Part shown: positions 34,705-44,097 of the stretch, piece by piece
Layout of the letters: each line of letters opens with the position of its first letter
Numbering within the stretch: the first letter of the stretch is position 1
Source of the DNA: Porphyromonas asaccharolytica DSM 20707
GTDB lineage: Bacteria > Bacteroidota > Bacteroidia > Bacteroidales > Porphyromonadaceae
Assembly (NCBI RefSeq): GCF_000212375.1
Contig: NC_015501.1
Location: forward strand, 372,001-436,000
DNA: 64,000 bases
Direction of reading: 5' to 3'
Translations under genes and position numbers: made by a program
Notes under the pieces: model-generated
Told to the model about the DNA's origin: nothing
Databases searched by the model: none
The model's input: only the letters and a program-made list of their open reading frames with translations

Positions 34705-34786
34705 AGCTGTATTGGTTGATTTTATGTTGATAAGTCTGTCGTAGCTTCTTAGGTCTGAACGGTCTTAAGCTGCGCTGGTTCTGCTA

Positions 34787-34794
34787 CAAATGTA
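34787..34794 (-). promoter_or_regulatory. -7 box for the pspC-marR transcript
   Basis: The minus strand reads TACATTTG, matching TAnnTTTG, 82 bases before the start codon at 34704. The -33 element is weak (CCAAG). Confidence 0.45.
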
Positions 34795-34864
34795 CAAAAA
34801 GTTCTAGACTTGGTAGACGAACGAACTAATGTATCTGACGGCGTGCATCTAGAGTACGGATCGA

Positions 34865-35030
34865 TCTCCACGTGGCAAATCCCAAATCTCCACGTGAGAA
34901 AAAAATATTCTCCACGTAGAGACGAAATGAAACTTCGGAGGAATGAAATGAAAAGTCCGAAGAATTTTTCCTTTCCTCGGTAGGAAAAGTTTTTTTCTCA
35001 CGTGAGGATTTCTAATTTGCCACGTGAGAA
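34865..35030. repeat. CACGTG palindromic element, copy B
   Basis: Located between the divergent genes pspC and hup. Outer arms CACGTGGCAAAT (34869-34880) and ATTTGCCACGTG (35015-35026) pair perfectly. Inner arms AAATCTCCACGTGAGAAAAA and its partner at about 34990-35011 pair with two mismatches. The core, here reading ATGAAACTTCGGAGGAAT (34927-34944), is inverted relative to copies A and C. Outside it, the hup promoter lies at 35183-35212. Confidence 0.78.
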
Positions 35031-35182
35031 TTTCCAGTTTCTCCCCACGAAGGTACTATCGGCTACTCAAAAGAGGTGTGGAGCGTGTCGATCTGAGTCA
35101 AGCAAAAACGAACGATATCCCCCGATTAAGCCACAAAATAGCTCTCAGCAAGAGCTTATTGAGCGATTTTTTCCCAAAATAG

Positions 35183-35212
35183 TTGCAGAGAACAAAAAAA
35201 CCACTATCTTTG
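35183..35212 (+). promoter_or_regulatory. Promoter for hup
   Basis: TTG at 35183-35185 and TATCTTTG at 35205-35212 are 19 bases apart, a good Bacteroidota -33/-7 pair. It gives a leader of about 105 nt before ATG 35326. Confidence 0.75.
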
Positions 35213-35325
35213 AAGCGTGAACGGTATCGGTTGATTGCCAAGTACCGCTCCGTAAGTTGTTTAGACGACTCTTAGGAGTGATCACATGAGAAGAATCTTA
35301 TAACTAATCATAAACAAGTTTACCT

Positions 35326-35601
35326 ATGAACAAAACAGATTTCATCAAGACGGTTGCCGATAAGGCTCAGCTAACTCAGAAGGACACAAAGGCTGTCTAT
35401 GAGGCTATGGTAGAGACCATCCACGAGGAGATGAAGAAGGGTGAGCGCCTCACACTTGTAGGCTTTGGCTCATTCTACGTTTCTGAGCGTGCTGCTCGCA
35501 AGGGTATCAACCCACAGTCAGGCAAAACGATCCAGATCAAGGCTAGCAAGTCTATCAAGTTTAAGCCTAGCACAGCTCTAGACATCAACAAGAAGAAGTA
35601 A
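35326..35601 (+). CDS. hup: HU family DNA-binding protein
   Basis: 91-aa nucleoid protein that bends DNA as a dimer. It begins MNKTDFIKTVADKAQLTQKDTKA. The DNA-binding arm region includes VGFGSFYVSERAARKGINPQSGKTI, close to the HU signature GFGxFxxxxRxxRxGxNPxTG. The C-terminus is KFKPSTALDINKKK. It has its own promoter and is followed by a strong bidirectional terminator, so it is monocistronic. Confidence 0.96.
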   Translation: MNKTDFIKTVADKAQLTQKDTKAVYEAMVETIHEEMKKGERLTLVGFGSFYVSERAARKGINPQSGKTIQIKASKSIKFKPSTALDINKKK

Positions 35602-35667
35602 GCACTAGCTACTCACATCGATGCCTTCGGGAGAGCTATCACTCTCGCGATGTGTGTCAACCACAAA

Positions 35668-35701
35668 AGAGGGGTAGACTCCGTACAGAGTCTACCCCTC
35701 T
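35668..35701. terminator. Bidirectional terminator between hup and the MATE gene
   Basis: Perfect 14-bp stem: AGAGGGGTAGACTC (35668-35681) and GAGTCTACCCCTCT (35688-35701) around the six-base loop CGTACA. It lies between converging hup (+) and the MATE gene (-) and can serve both. A long T-run is missing. Confidence 0.75.
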
Positions 35702-35732
35702 CGTCATATATTGCTACTTGCGAAGTCGCCTG

Positions 35733-37100
35733 CTATCTAGTGGCCCTTCGGAATGAGTACCTGAGGATGAGCCCCAAGAGCGTCAGACTAACAGGGAAGG
35801 CAAACCAGATACCCATCAATTGCAATGGAGCCCCATGCAGCCCGATATTAAAACCAAAGAGCCATGCCATAGCTGGCGCCACAATCAAGTGGCACAGTGC
35901 AGCCGCGGGGGCCAGTATCGCCACACGACTGATCCCTCTGAGCGCATTGGCATAGATGATCTGTAGCGCATCCCCTATCTGGTAGAGGCAGAGCGGGATG
36001 AGCGCCAGGTAAGTAGCCTCAGCGACCGAGAGATCGGCATTGAAGAGGCGCACGATGGGTTCACGAAATAGGACCAAGAGCGGCATCATAACAGCTGCCA
36101 CAAAGAGACAGAGGTAGACGCCCGCACTGGCCACACGACGGGTCTCTCGTCGCTCTCCTTGTGCTAGGAGTGTACTACTACGTATCGCTGTAGCTGCGCC
36201 GATGCCGTAGTAGACCATAAAGCCGAGCGTACTAACCGTCGCAATGATCTGATGCGCAGCCAAAGCTGAGGTGCCGATCCGAGCTACCAAGATGACAGCT
36301 ACGGAAAAGGACGCAGCCTCCATACCCATCTGCAGCGCTACGGGCGTGCCGAGTCGCAATAGGGGCACCAGTCCCTTACGCCATGACCAGCACAGCCGTC
36401 GCAACCGCTCTAGGATCTCACGGTAGCGCGGTAGCAGAGCGGTCACAGCAACGATCGCTAGCAGCATCGCTATACGGCTGATGAGCGTTGCAATGCCAGC
36501 TCCATACAAGCCCCATTCGGGGAAGCCCCCGTTACCATAGATGAGGAGGTAGTTGAGCCCGATGTTTAGCACATTCCCCGCTAGGGTGATATACATTGGG
36601 ATCTGCGTATCTCCCATCCCCTCGGTGTACTGCTTGAACGTATTGAAGAGCATGACCACCATAAAGCCCACGATCTGGATACGATAGTAAGGTAAGGCTA
36701 AGGCGTGTAGCTCATCGGGTAGATTGAACAGATCTAGACTCCCCTCGAGGAGCAGCAGTCCCCCGCCGATTAGGAGGGCGATCAAGAGGTTGAGCAGGAA
36801 GCTATGCCCTAGGTAGTGAGCCACTTGATCCGAGCGTCCCCACTCCTTATTGGTCGCCACCAGTGGTGTCAGACCATAGGAGAAGCCCATCCCGAAGATG
36901 ATCGATAGATTGAGAAAGTTATTGACAAAAGAAGCAGCCGCCAGCTCGTCTAGACTGTGGTGACTCACCATCACATTGTCCGCAAAGCCCACGAGGATCA
37001 GCCCCACCTGTCCGATGATCACGGGCAGCCCCAGCCGCAACAAAGGTCCGTAATGCACCCGACAGCTCCGATAGTACGCACTCCAGCTCATATCACACAA
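35733..37100 (-). CDS. MATE family efflux transporter
   Basis: 455-aa inner-membrane antiporter with about twelve hydrophobic segments. The two MATE halves begin near LLRLGLPVIIGQVGLILVGFADNVMVSHHS (residue 21) and LLRLGTPVALQMGMEAASFSVAVILVARIG (about 246). Members export drugs or metabolites using Na+ or H+ gradients. The substrate is not inferable. ligA starts upstream, and 18 bases separate the two genes. Confidence 0.92.
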   Translation of the reverse strand: MCDMSWSAYYRSCRVHYGPLLRLGLPVIIGQVGLILVGFADNVMVSHHSLDELAAASFVNNFLNLSIIFGMGFSYGLTPLVATNKEWGRSDQVAHYLGHSFLLNLLIALLIGGGLLLLEGSLDLFNLPDELHALALPYYRIQIVGFMVVMLFNTFKQYTEGMGDTQIPMYITLAGNVLNIGLNYLLIYGNGGFPEWGLYGAGIATLISRIAMLLAIVAVTALLPRYREILERLRRLCWSWRKGLVPLLRLGTPVALQMGMEAASFSVAVILVARIGTSALAAHQIIATVSTLGFMVYYGIGAATAIRSSTLLAQGERRETRRVASAGVYLCLFVAAVMMPLLVLFREPIVRLFNADLSVAEATYLALIPLCLYQIGDALQIIYANALRGISRVAILAPAAALCHLIVAPAMAWLFGFNIGLHGAPLQLMGIWFAFPVSLTLLGLILRYSFRRATR

Positions 37101-37118
37101 ACAGCACTTGACGAACGA

Positions 37119-39158
37119 CTAAGAGTTAAGACGAGCTAAGAACTCCTCCTCCGTAACGAGCGGGATGCCGAGCTGCTCCGCTTTGGCACGCTTCGAGGGT
37201 CCCATATCGCTGCCCATCAGGACGAAGGTCGTACGGCCTGAGATGCTCCCCACGTTGACACCGCCATGCTGCTCGATGAGCTGCTTGTACTCATCACGGC
37301 TGTGCTGGGTGAAGCTCCCTGAGATAACGATTCGCTCGCCTTCTAAGAGGTTGGACTGAGGCGCATCGGTCGTCTCCTCGCTACGCTCCTCAAGGATTAC
37401 GCCACAGCGCTGTAGCTCTGCGATCAACTGCTGATTACGCTCCAGAGAGAAGAAGTAAACGACCTGCTCGGCGATCTTCGGTCCCACATCGGGCAGGGCT
37501 TGCAGCTCGTAGTCGGTCGCCTGAGCTAGTCGGTCGATGCTTTGGAAGTGTCGTGCTAGCGTCTTCGCCGTCCCCTCGCCGACATAGCGGATCCCGATGC
37601 CGTAGAGCAGACGCGCGAAGGGTCGACTCTTCGACTGCTCGATACTGGCGAGGAGGTTGTTGATCGACTTCTCCTTAAAGTTCGGTAGCTGCGCCAAGTC
37701 GCTAGCCGTGAGCTTGTAGAGGTCGTCGATGTTTTCGATAAGATGTCTGTCAAAGAGCGAGTCGATCGTCTCAGGCCCCACGTTGATATCGGCAGCTCGT
37801 CGTGTGCAGTAGTGCTCGATACGCCCCATGATCTGTGGCGGGCAGGCGTAGCTGTTGACGCAGTAGTAGCCCACCGAGCCATCGATCTGCTGGAGCGGGG
37901 CGCCACAAGCGGGACAGAGCTCAGGCAGTCGTACAGGCTCCGACTCGGGTCGTCTGAGACTAGTCTCCACAGCGGTGATCTTAGGGATGATCTCGCCACC
38001 CTTCTCTATGTATACGTAGTCATGGTAATGCAGGTCGAGGCTCTTGATGAACTCCTCGTTGTGCAGCGTGGCGCGACGCACCACGGTCCCCGAGATGAGG
38101 ACCGGCTCCACATTGGCCACCGGTGTGACGACGCCTGAGCGCCCCACTTGATAGTCCACCGAGAGAAGCTCTGCACGCGCATTCTCCGGCTGATACTTGT
38201 AGGCAAAAGCCCAGCGTGGCGACTTTGCCGTATTGCCGAGCGTGCGTTGCTGTGTGAGACTGTCCACCTTGAGGACGATACCGTCCGTGGCGTAGGGCAG
38301 ATCGCCCCGCTGCACGTCCCACTCATCTATGTAATGGTATAGTGCCGACAGGTCGCTACTCTTAAATGGCGCAACGCCCGTGTTAAAGCCCATCTCCTCA
38401 AGGAGCTTCATGCGCTCATAGTAACTATCCGGCAGACGAGTCTCATCGTCCAGCGCATAGAGGTAGTAGCAGATGCAGAGCAGACGGCGCTGCGCTACGA
38501 CACGACTATTGAGCGTCTTAAGCGTACCCGCCGCCGCATTGCGCGGATTGGCAAATGGCGCTTCACCCTCAGCCGTACGCTCCCCATTGAGCCTTTCGAA
38601 CTCCTTAAAGGGCAGTAGCACTTCGCCCCGCACCTCGATGCGCCCCATCGTGTAGTCGGGATGCCCCGCAACTGGACGCAGACGTAGCGGCACCGACTGA
38701 ATCGTCCGCACATTGACCGTCACGTCATCTCCGAGCGTCCCGTCGCCTCGCGTCACGGCACGCACCAGCACGCCCTCCTCGTAGATCAGCGATATGGAGG
38801 AGCCGTCATACTTCATCTCCGCCACCCACGGCACATCGTCCGTAGCTAGAAGCGTGTCGGTACGCTCGCAGATCTCAGCGATCTCGTCGTAGTTGTAGGT
38901 GTTTGAGAGTGAAAGCATCGGTCGCTCGTGCGCCACCTGAACGAAAGCATCGTTTCGATCCCGCCCCACACGTAGGGATGGTGAGGTCGGGTCAGCCAAC
39001 TCAGGGTGCTCTGCCTCCAACGTCAGGAGTCGCTGCATCAGCGCATCGTAGTCGGCATCGCTTATGGTCGGAGCATTGTCTAGGTAGTAAGCGCGGTTGT
39101 GTTGCTCGATGGTCGTCCGCAGCTGCTCTATCTCTAGCTCTGTATTGTTGCGTGTCAT
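37119..39158 (-). CDS. ligA: NAD-dependent DNA ligase
   Basis: 679-aa replicative ligase. The adenylation Lys is in AEMKYDGSSI (about 115). The domains are in order: the Ia domain (IEQHNRAYYLDNAPTISDADYD), adenylation, OB fold, a Cys4 zinc finger (CPACGAPL...CVNSYACP), the helix-hairpin-helix region and a C-terminal BRCT domain (GERIVISGSFTQHSRDEYKQLIEQHGG). All are complete. recR is next upstream, eight bases away. Confidence 0.97.
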   Translation of the reverse strand: MTRNNTELEIEQLRTTIEQHNRAYYLDNAPTISDADYDALMQRLLTLEAEHPELADPTSPSLRVGRDRNDAFVQVAHERPMLSLSNTYNYDEIAEICERTDTLLATDDVPWVAEMKYDGSSISLIYEEGVLVRAVTRGDGTLGDDVTVNVRTIQSVPLRLRPVAGHPDYTMGRIEVRGEVLLPFKEFERLNGERTAEGEAPFANPRNAAAGTLKTLNSRVVAQRRLLCICYYLYALDDETRLPDSYYERMKLLEEMGFNTGVAPFKSSDLSALYHYIDEWDVQRGDLPYATDGIVLKVDSLTQQRTLGNTAKSPRWAFAYKYQPENARAELLSVDYQVGRSGVVTPVANVEPVLISGTVVRRATLHNEEFIKSLDLHYHDYVYIEKGGEIIPKITAVETSLRRPESEPVRLPELCPACGAPLQQIDGSVGYYCVNSYACPPQIMGRIEHYCTRRAADINVGPETIDSLFDRHLIENIDDLYKLTASDLAQLPNFKEKSINNLLASIEQSKSRPFARLLYGIGIRYVGEGTAKTLARHFQSIDRLAQATDYELQALPDVGPKIAEQVVYFFSLERNQQLIAELQRCGVILEERSEETTDAPQSNLLEGERIVISGSFTQHSRDEYKQLIEQHGGVNVGSISGRTTFVLMGSDMGPSKRAKAEQLGIPLVTEEEFLARLNS

Positions 39159-39166
39159 AGGCGGTG

Positions 39167-39784
39167 TTACTTCACTTGGTCAAAGGGGGTACGATTCGCG
39201 ATAGCGCTCCCGAGCGTCACCTCGTCAGCATACTCGATCTCATCACCGATCGAGATACCTCGTGCGATGAGCGAAACCAGCACGCCCGTAGATTCCAGGC
39301 GCTTGTATATATAGTAGTTGGTCGTGTCGCCCTCTAGGGTCGAGCGTATAGCGAGGATCACCTCACGGATAGGCTCCTCCTGAACACGCTCGTAGAGCGA
39401 CTCGATCTCTAGATCGTTTGGTGTGATGCCGTCTATCGGAGAGATGATTCCGCCCAAGACGTGGTACAGTCCTTTGTAGCGGTGCGTCTGCTCGATGGTT
39501 AGGACATCCTTCACCTGCTCGACGACGCAGACGACGCTCTGATCCCGCTGTGGATCGGAGCATATGTCGCATAGCGGGCTGTCGCTGATGCAGTGGCACC
39601 GCTCGCAGTAGCAGATCTTCTGGCGAAGGTCTATGATCGCCTCCCCGAGATGCTGCGCATAGGAGGGCGGCTGACGAAGCAAGTGCAGCGCCATCCGCAT
39701 CGCAGTCTTGCGCCCTATGCCAGGGAGTAGGGAGAGCTGATCTACGGCGCGCTCGAGCCATTGGGAGGGGTACTGATCTTTCAT
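39167..39784 (-). CDS. recR: Recombination mediator protein RecR
   Basis: 205-aa partner of RecO/RecF that loads RecA onto gapped DNA. The N-terminal helix-hairpin-helix ([20 protein letters not shown]) is followed by a Cys4 zinc finger ([16 protein letters not shown], residues about 56-71). A Toprim domain follows ([30 protein letters not shown]). It is first in a recR-ligA-MATE gene run, with a -7 box 18 bases upstream. Confidence 0.96.
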   Translation of the reverse strand: MKDQYPSQWLERAVDQLSLLPGIGRKTAMRMALHLLRQPPSYAQHLGEAIIDLRQKICYCERCHCISDSPLCDICSDPQRDQSVVCVVEQVKDVLTIEQTHRYKGLYHVLGGIISPIDGITPNDLEIESLYERVQEEPIREVILAIRSTLEGDTTNYYIYKRLESTGVLVSLIARGISIGDEIEYADEVTLGSAIANRTPFDQVK

Positions 39785-39801
39785 AGTCTAGTAGGTTGCC
39801 A

Positions 39802-39809
39802 CAAAGATA
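39802..39809 (-). promoter_or_regulatory. -7 box for recR
   Basis: The minus strand reads TATCTTTG, 18 bases before ATG 39784, predicting a very short leader. No clear -33 element. Confidence 0.5.
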
Positions 39810-39841
39810 CGAAAATGGAGCCTGTCGACTGTAGGATATCG

Positions 39842-40030
39842 AGACGAATAACCCTTTGTAGGGACGCACGGCTCGTGCGTCCGTCCTCGTTAAAATCACA
39901 ACGCTGTAACCTTTGATACAACGGACGCACGAGCCGTGCGTCCCTACAAAGGGTTACACGTATCATCGTTACTCGTCTCGTTTTGACGGGGACGGACGCC
40001 CTCCGACTCGACACTTTCGTGCGTCCTTAC
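39842..40030. repeat. Dispersed inverted-repeat element with one 67-bp-like unit
   Basis: Two 36-base arms, 39849-39884 and 39921-39956, are perfect reverse complements with a 36-base spacer (AACGCTGTAACCTTTGAT part). Each arm also contains its own palindrome GGACGCACG...CGTGCGTCC. The tail 39993-40030 (GGACGCCCTCCGACTCGACA, then CTTTCGTGCGT) is a single unit of the type found in the 14.3-14.9 kb array. Together with the terminator at 40044-40096 this fills the 340-bp recR-tnaA gap. Confidence 0.82.
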
Positions 40031-40043
40031 ATATCGTCACACG

Positions 40044-40096
40044 ATAGAGTCCCCTAGAGGGTTCTGAGCACGGCTCTTACCTCTAGGGGACTCTAT
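40044..40096. terminator. Terminator downstream of tnaA
   Basis: Perfect 17-bp stem: ATAGAGTCCCCTAGAGG (40044-40060) and CCTCTAGGGGACTCTAT (40080-40096), with a 19-base loop. It starts 29 bases beyond the tnaA stop codon. The sequences on both sides are only moderately T-rich. Confidence 0.8.
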
Positions 40097-40124
40097 ATAT
40101 TATATGTACCGCTACGTAGCGTGC

Positions 40125-41504
40125 TTACTTGGCAGGCTCTAGCTCTACCGTGAAGTGACGTAGCACAGGCAGCTCACGGGTGATGACGTAGCCACGGGTG
40201 ATCGACTCACGACGGTCATAGACATTCTTGCAGGCAGCTGCGATGACGTCCATGTGGTTGTTCGTGTAGGTACGACGTGGTATAGCAAGGCGGAGTAGCT
40301 CCAGCTTTGGATAGCGGTTCTCGCCCGTCTTAGGATCACGGTCTGCTAGGATAGAGCCGATCTCGACACCACGGATGCCAGCCTCTAGGTACAGCTCGAT
40401 GCCGAGCGTCTGAGCGATAAACTGCTCCTTGGGAACGTGCGTCAGAATCTTCTTCGCATCGAGGAAGATAGCGTGTCCACCAGCAGGACGCTGATAGGGT
40501 ACGCCGTACTCGTCTAGCTTGCTACCGAGGTAAGCCACCTGACGGATACGCGTGTCGAGCATGTCAAACTCCGTGTTCTCATCCAGACCAATAGCGAGCG
40601 CGTTCATATCACGACCGTTCATACCGCCGTAGGTCAGGAAGCCCTCATTCATCACAGCGTACATAGAGCACTTGTGATAGAGCTCCTCGTCACGCATAGC
40701 GAGGAAGCCACCCATGTTGACCACAGCGTCCTTCTTGCTAGACATGGTCATGATGTCAGCGTAGCTGAGCATCTCACGGACGATCTCCTTGATCGACTTG
40801 TCCGCATAGCCCTCCTCACGCATCTTGATGAAGTAAGCATTCTCAGCAAAGCGAGCACCATCGATCTGTAGCGGTATGCCGTACTTGTGGCACAGCTCAC
40901 TCGTCTCACGTACATTCTTCATAGAGACAGGCTGACCGCCAGCCGTGTTGTTGGTCACCGTCAGGACGCACATAGGGATCTGCTCCTTGGGATACTTCTT
41001 GAAGCAATCCTCCAGCTTGTTCAGATCCATCTCACCCTTGAAGGGTAGCTCTAGCTCCGTGTTGCTCGCTGCATCGATCGTGCAGTCGACGGCTACAGCC
41101 TTGCGAAACTCGATATGCCCCTTTGTCGTGTCAAAGTGCGAGTTACCCGGTACGATGTCGCCCTCCTTGAGTGTAGCTGAGTAAAGCACATTCTCAGCAG
41201 CACGACCCTGGTGCGTCGGGATCACGAGTGGGAAGGTGCAGATCTTCTCGACAGCATCCTTGAGGTTTTGGAAAGAGGAAGCCCCGGCATAGCTCTCATC
41301 ACCAAGCATCATGCCCGACCACTGACGGTCGCTCATAGCGCCCGTACCTGAGTCCGTCAGGACATCGATAAAGACTTGTGACGACTTGAGACTGAATAGG
41401 TTGTAGTGTGCTTGCTTAATCCACTGCTCACGCTGCTCGCGCGTGCTCTTGTGTATCGGCTCAACCATCTTAATGCGGTACGCCTCGGAAAAAGGTATCT
41501 CCAT
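40125..41504 (-). CDS. tnaA: Tryptophanase
   Basis: 459-aa PLP enzyme that splits tryptophan to indole, pyruvate and ammonia. The PLP lysine is in MTMSSKKDAVV (about Lys258). It belongs to the tryptophanase/tyrosine phenol-lyase family. Several positions side with tryptophanase: FDTTKGH, AGIRGVEIGS (Val-Glu-Ile where tyrosine phenol-lyase has Met-Glu-Arg) and LRHFT near the C-terminus (His where the lyase has Phe). This predicts an indole-positive organism. It is monocistronic, with a -7 box upstream and a strong terminator downstream. Confidence 0.93.
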   Translation of the reverse strand: MEIPFSEAYRIKMVEPIHKSTREQREQWIKQAHYNLFSLKSSQVFIDVLTDSGTGAMSDRQWSGMMLGDESYAGASSFQNLKDAVEKICTFPLVIPTHQGRAAENVLYSATLKEGDIVPGNSHFDTTKGHIEFRKAVAVDCTIDAASNTELELPFKGEMDLNKLEDCFKKYPKEQIPMCVLTVTNNTAGGQPVSMKNVRETSELCHKYGIPLQIDGARFAENAYFIKMREEGYADKSIKEIVREMLSYADIMTMSSKKDAVVNMGGFLAMRDEELYHKCSMYAVMNEGFLTYGGMNGRDMNALAIGLDENTEFDMLDTRIRQVAYLGSKLDEYGVPYQRPAGGHAIFLDAKKILTHVPKEQFIAQTLGIELYLEAGIRGVEIGSILADRDPKTGENRYPKLELLRLAIPRRTYTNNHMDVIAAACKNVYDRRESITRGYVITRELPVLRHFTVELEPAK

Positions 41505-41541
41505 ATGTATCTCGTTCTATTAAGTTAATATTTCGTAGCCC

Positions 41542-41549
41542 CAAAGATA
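41542..41549 (-). promoter_or_regulatory. -7 box for tnaA
   Basis: The minus strand reads TATCTTTG, 37 bases before ATG 41504. The -33 position is weak (CTTAG). Confidence 0.55.
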
Positions 41550-41574
41550 CGAAAAAAGATACACTAAGGACGAG

Positions 41575-43092
<1,518 letters not shown>

Positions 43093-43153
43093 GTAGACGG
43101 TGATCGCCACAGGCGCTTCGATACTGTAAGGCTTTCGTTAGCCTAACGCACAA

Positions 43154-43321
43154 ATATCCACGTGAGAAATCTCTAATACTCACGTGGATATTTTTTATTT
43201 TCCACGTGGGGACGAAACGATTCCTCCGAAGTTTCATTTGATTCCTCCGAAGTTTCATTTCTCGCCTACGTGGGGATTTTTTTTTCTCCACGTGGAGATT
43301 TGAGAATTTCCACGTGGATAT
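43154..43321. repeat. CACGTG palindromic element, copy C
   Basis: Outer arms ATATCCACGTG (43154-43164) and CACGTGGATAT (43311-43321) pair perfectly. Further CACGTG boxes lie at about 43181, 43203 and 43289. The core GATTCCTCCGAAGTTTCATTT is duplicated in perfect tandem (43219-43239 and 43240-43260). The element fills much of the 477-bp gap between eno and the next gene. The rest, 43322-43478, shows nothing I recognise. Confidence 0.8.
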
Positions 43322-43478
43322 CTACCCCTTCTAAAGGGAAATCGTATCGGAGCCTAAGAGATCCTGTTTATCACATATCAGTGCGGTTCCCTCCCAGCAT
43401 CTCAAAATAAAAATTAGCACAGGGTTACTTGTGGGCTTTACGGAATTGAGATGCGACACCAGATCTCTAAAAAAACAC

Positions 43479-43486
43479 TATATTTG
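43479..43486 (+). promoter_or_regulatory. -7 box for the two secreted-protein genes
   Basis: TATATTTG matches TAnnTTTG. It lies 84 bases before ATG 43570. There is no TTG at the expected -33 distance, so the promoter is tentative. Confidence 0.4.
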
Positions 43487-43569
43487 CCAAATCTAAGAGA
43501 GCCATAAGCGTGATCACTCAAGTGATCCTCTCTCCAAGCACATACAATAAACCCAATTCACAATCATCT

Positions 43570-44097
43570 ATGAAAAGAGTACTAAAAGGACTCGCACTCG
43601 TGCCCTTGCTCTGGCTCTTGTTACTACCCCAAGTGGTGGCCGCTCAGACCCTCCCCACGACACTGGTAGTCAAGACCAACGAGAGCAACGAGCTATGCTA
43701 CGATCTGACCAAGATCAGCAAGATTACCTTCACATCTGGCGCTATCAAGATAGAGCGCAACGATGCTAACCAGCACTTCACACCCGAAATGGTGTCGATG
43801 AGCGACATCAACAAGCTCTTCTTTGCCCAGGATCGCAAGGAAAACACGACCCACATCGTATCGCCACTCCAAGCTCCAGCAGCAACTCTGAGCTACTACA
43901 CGGTAGGACGAGAGATCCACATCGAGGGCTTCACCTCTAGCGATGAGACGCTCTACATCTACACCACCGAGGGGCAGCTCCTAGCTCAGTACCCCATCAC
44001 ATCTGCGACCTGTATCCTAGATGCCTCCCAATGGCCTCATGGACTATACATCGCTACCACAAACGTACACAACACACTCAAAATAACCATTCGATGA
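43570..44097 (+). CDS. Secreted protein with type IX sorting-like C-terminal domain
   Basis: 175-aa protein. A signal peptide (ALVPLLWLLLLPQVVAAQ) is followed by a short domain with the DLTKISKITFTSG pattern common in secreted Bacteroidota proteins. The C-terminal ~65 residues (GREIHIEGFTSSDETLYIYTTEG, then GQLLAQYPI, HGLYIATT, TLKITIR) resemble a type A type IX secretion sorting domain. ATG 43570 begins the signal peptide, so the longer frame from 43510 is rejected. The next gene overlaps its stop (ATGA). Function unknown. Confidence 0.75.
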   Translation: MKRVLKGLALVPLLWLLLLPQVVAAQTLPTTLVVKTNESNELCYDLTKISKITFTSGAIKIERNDANQHFTPEMVSMSDINKLFFAQDRKENTTHIVSPLQAPAATLSYYTVGREIHIEGFTSSDETLYIYTTEGQLLAQYPITSATCILDASQWPHGLYIATTNVHNTLKITIR

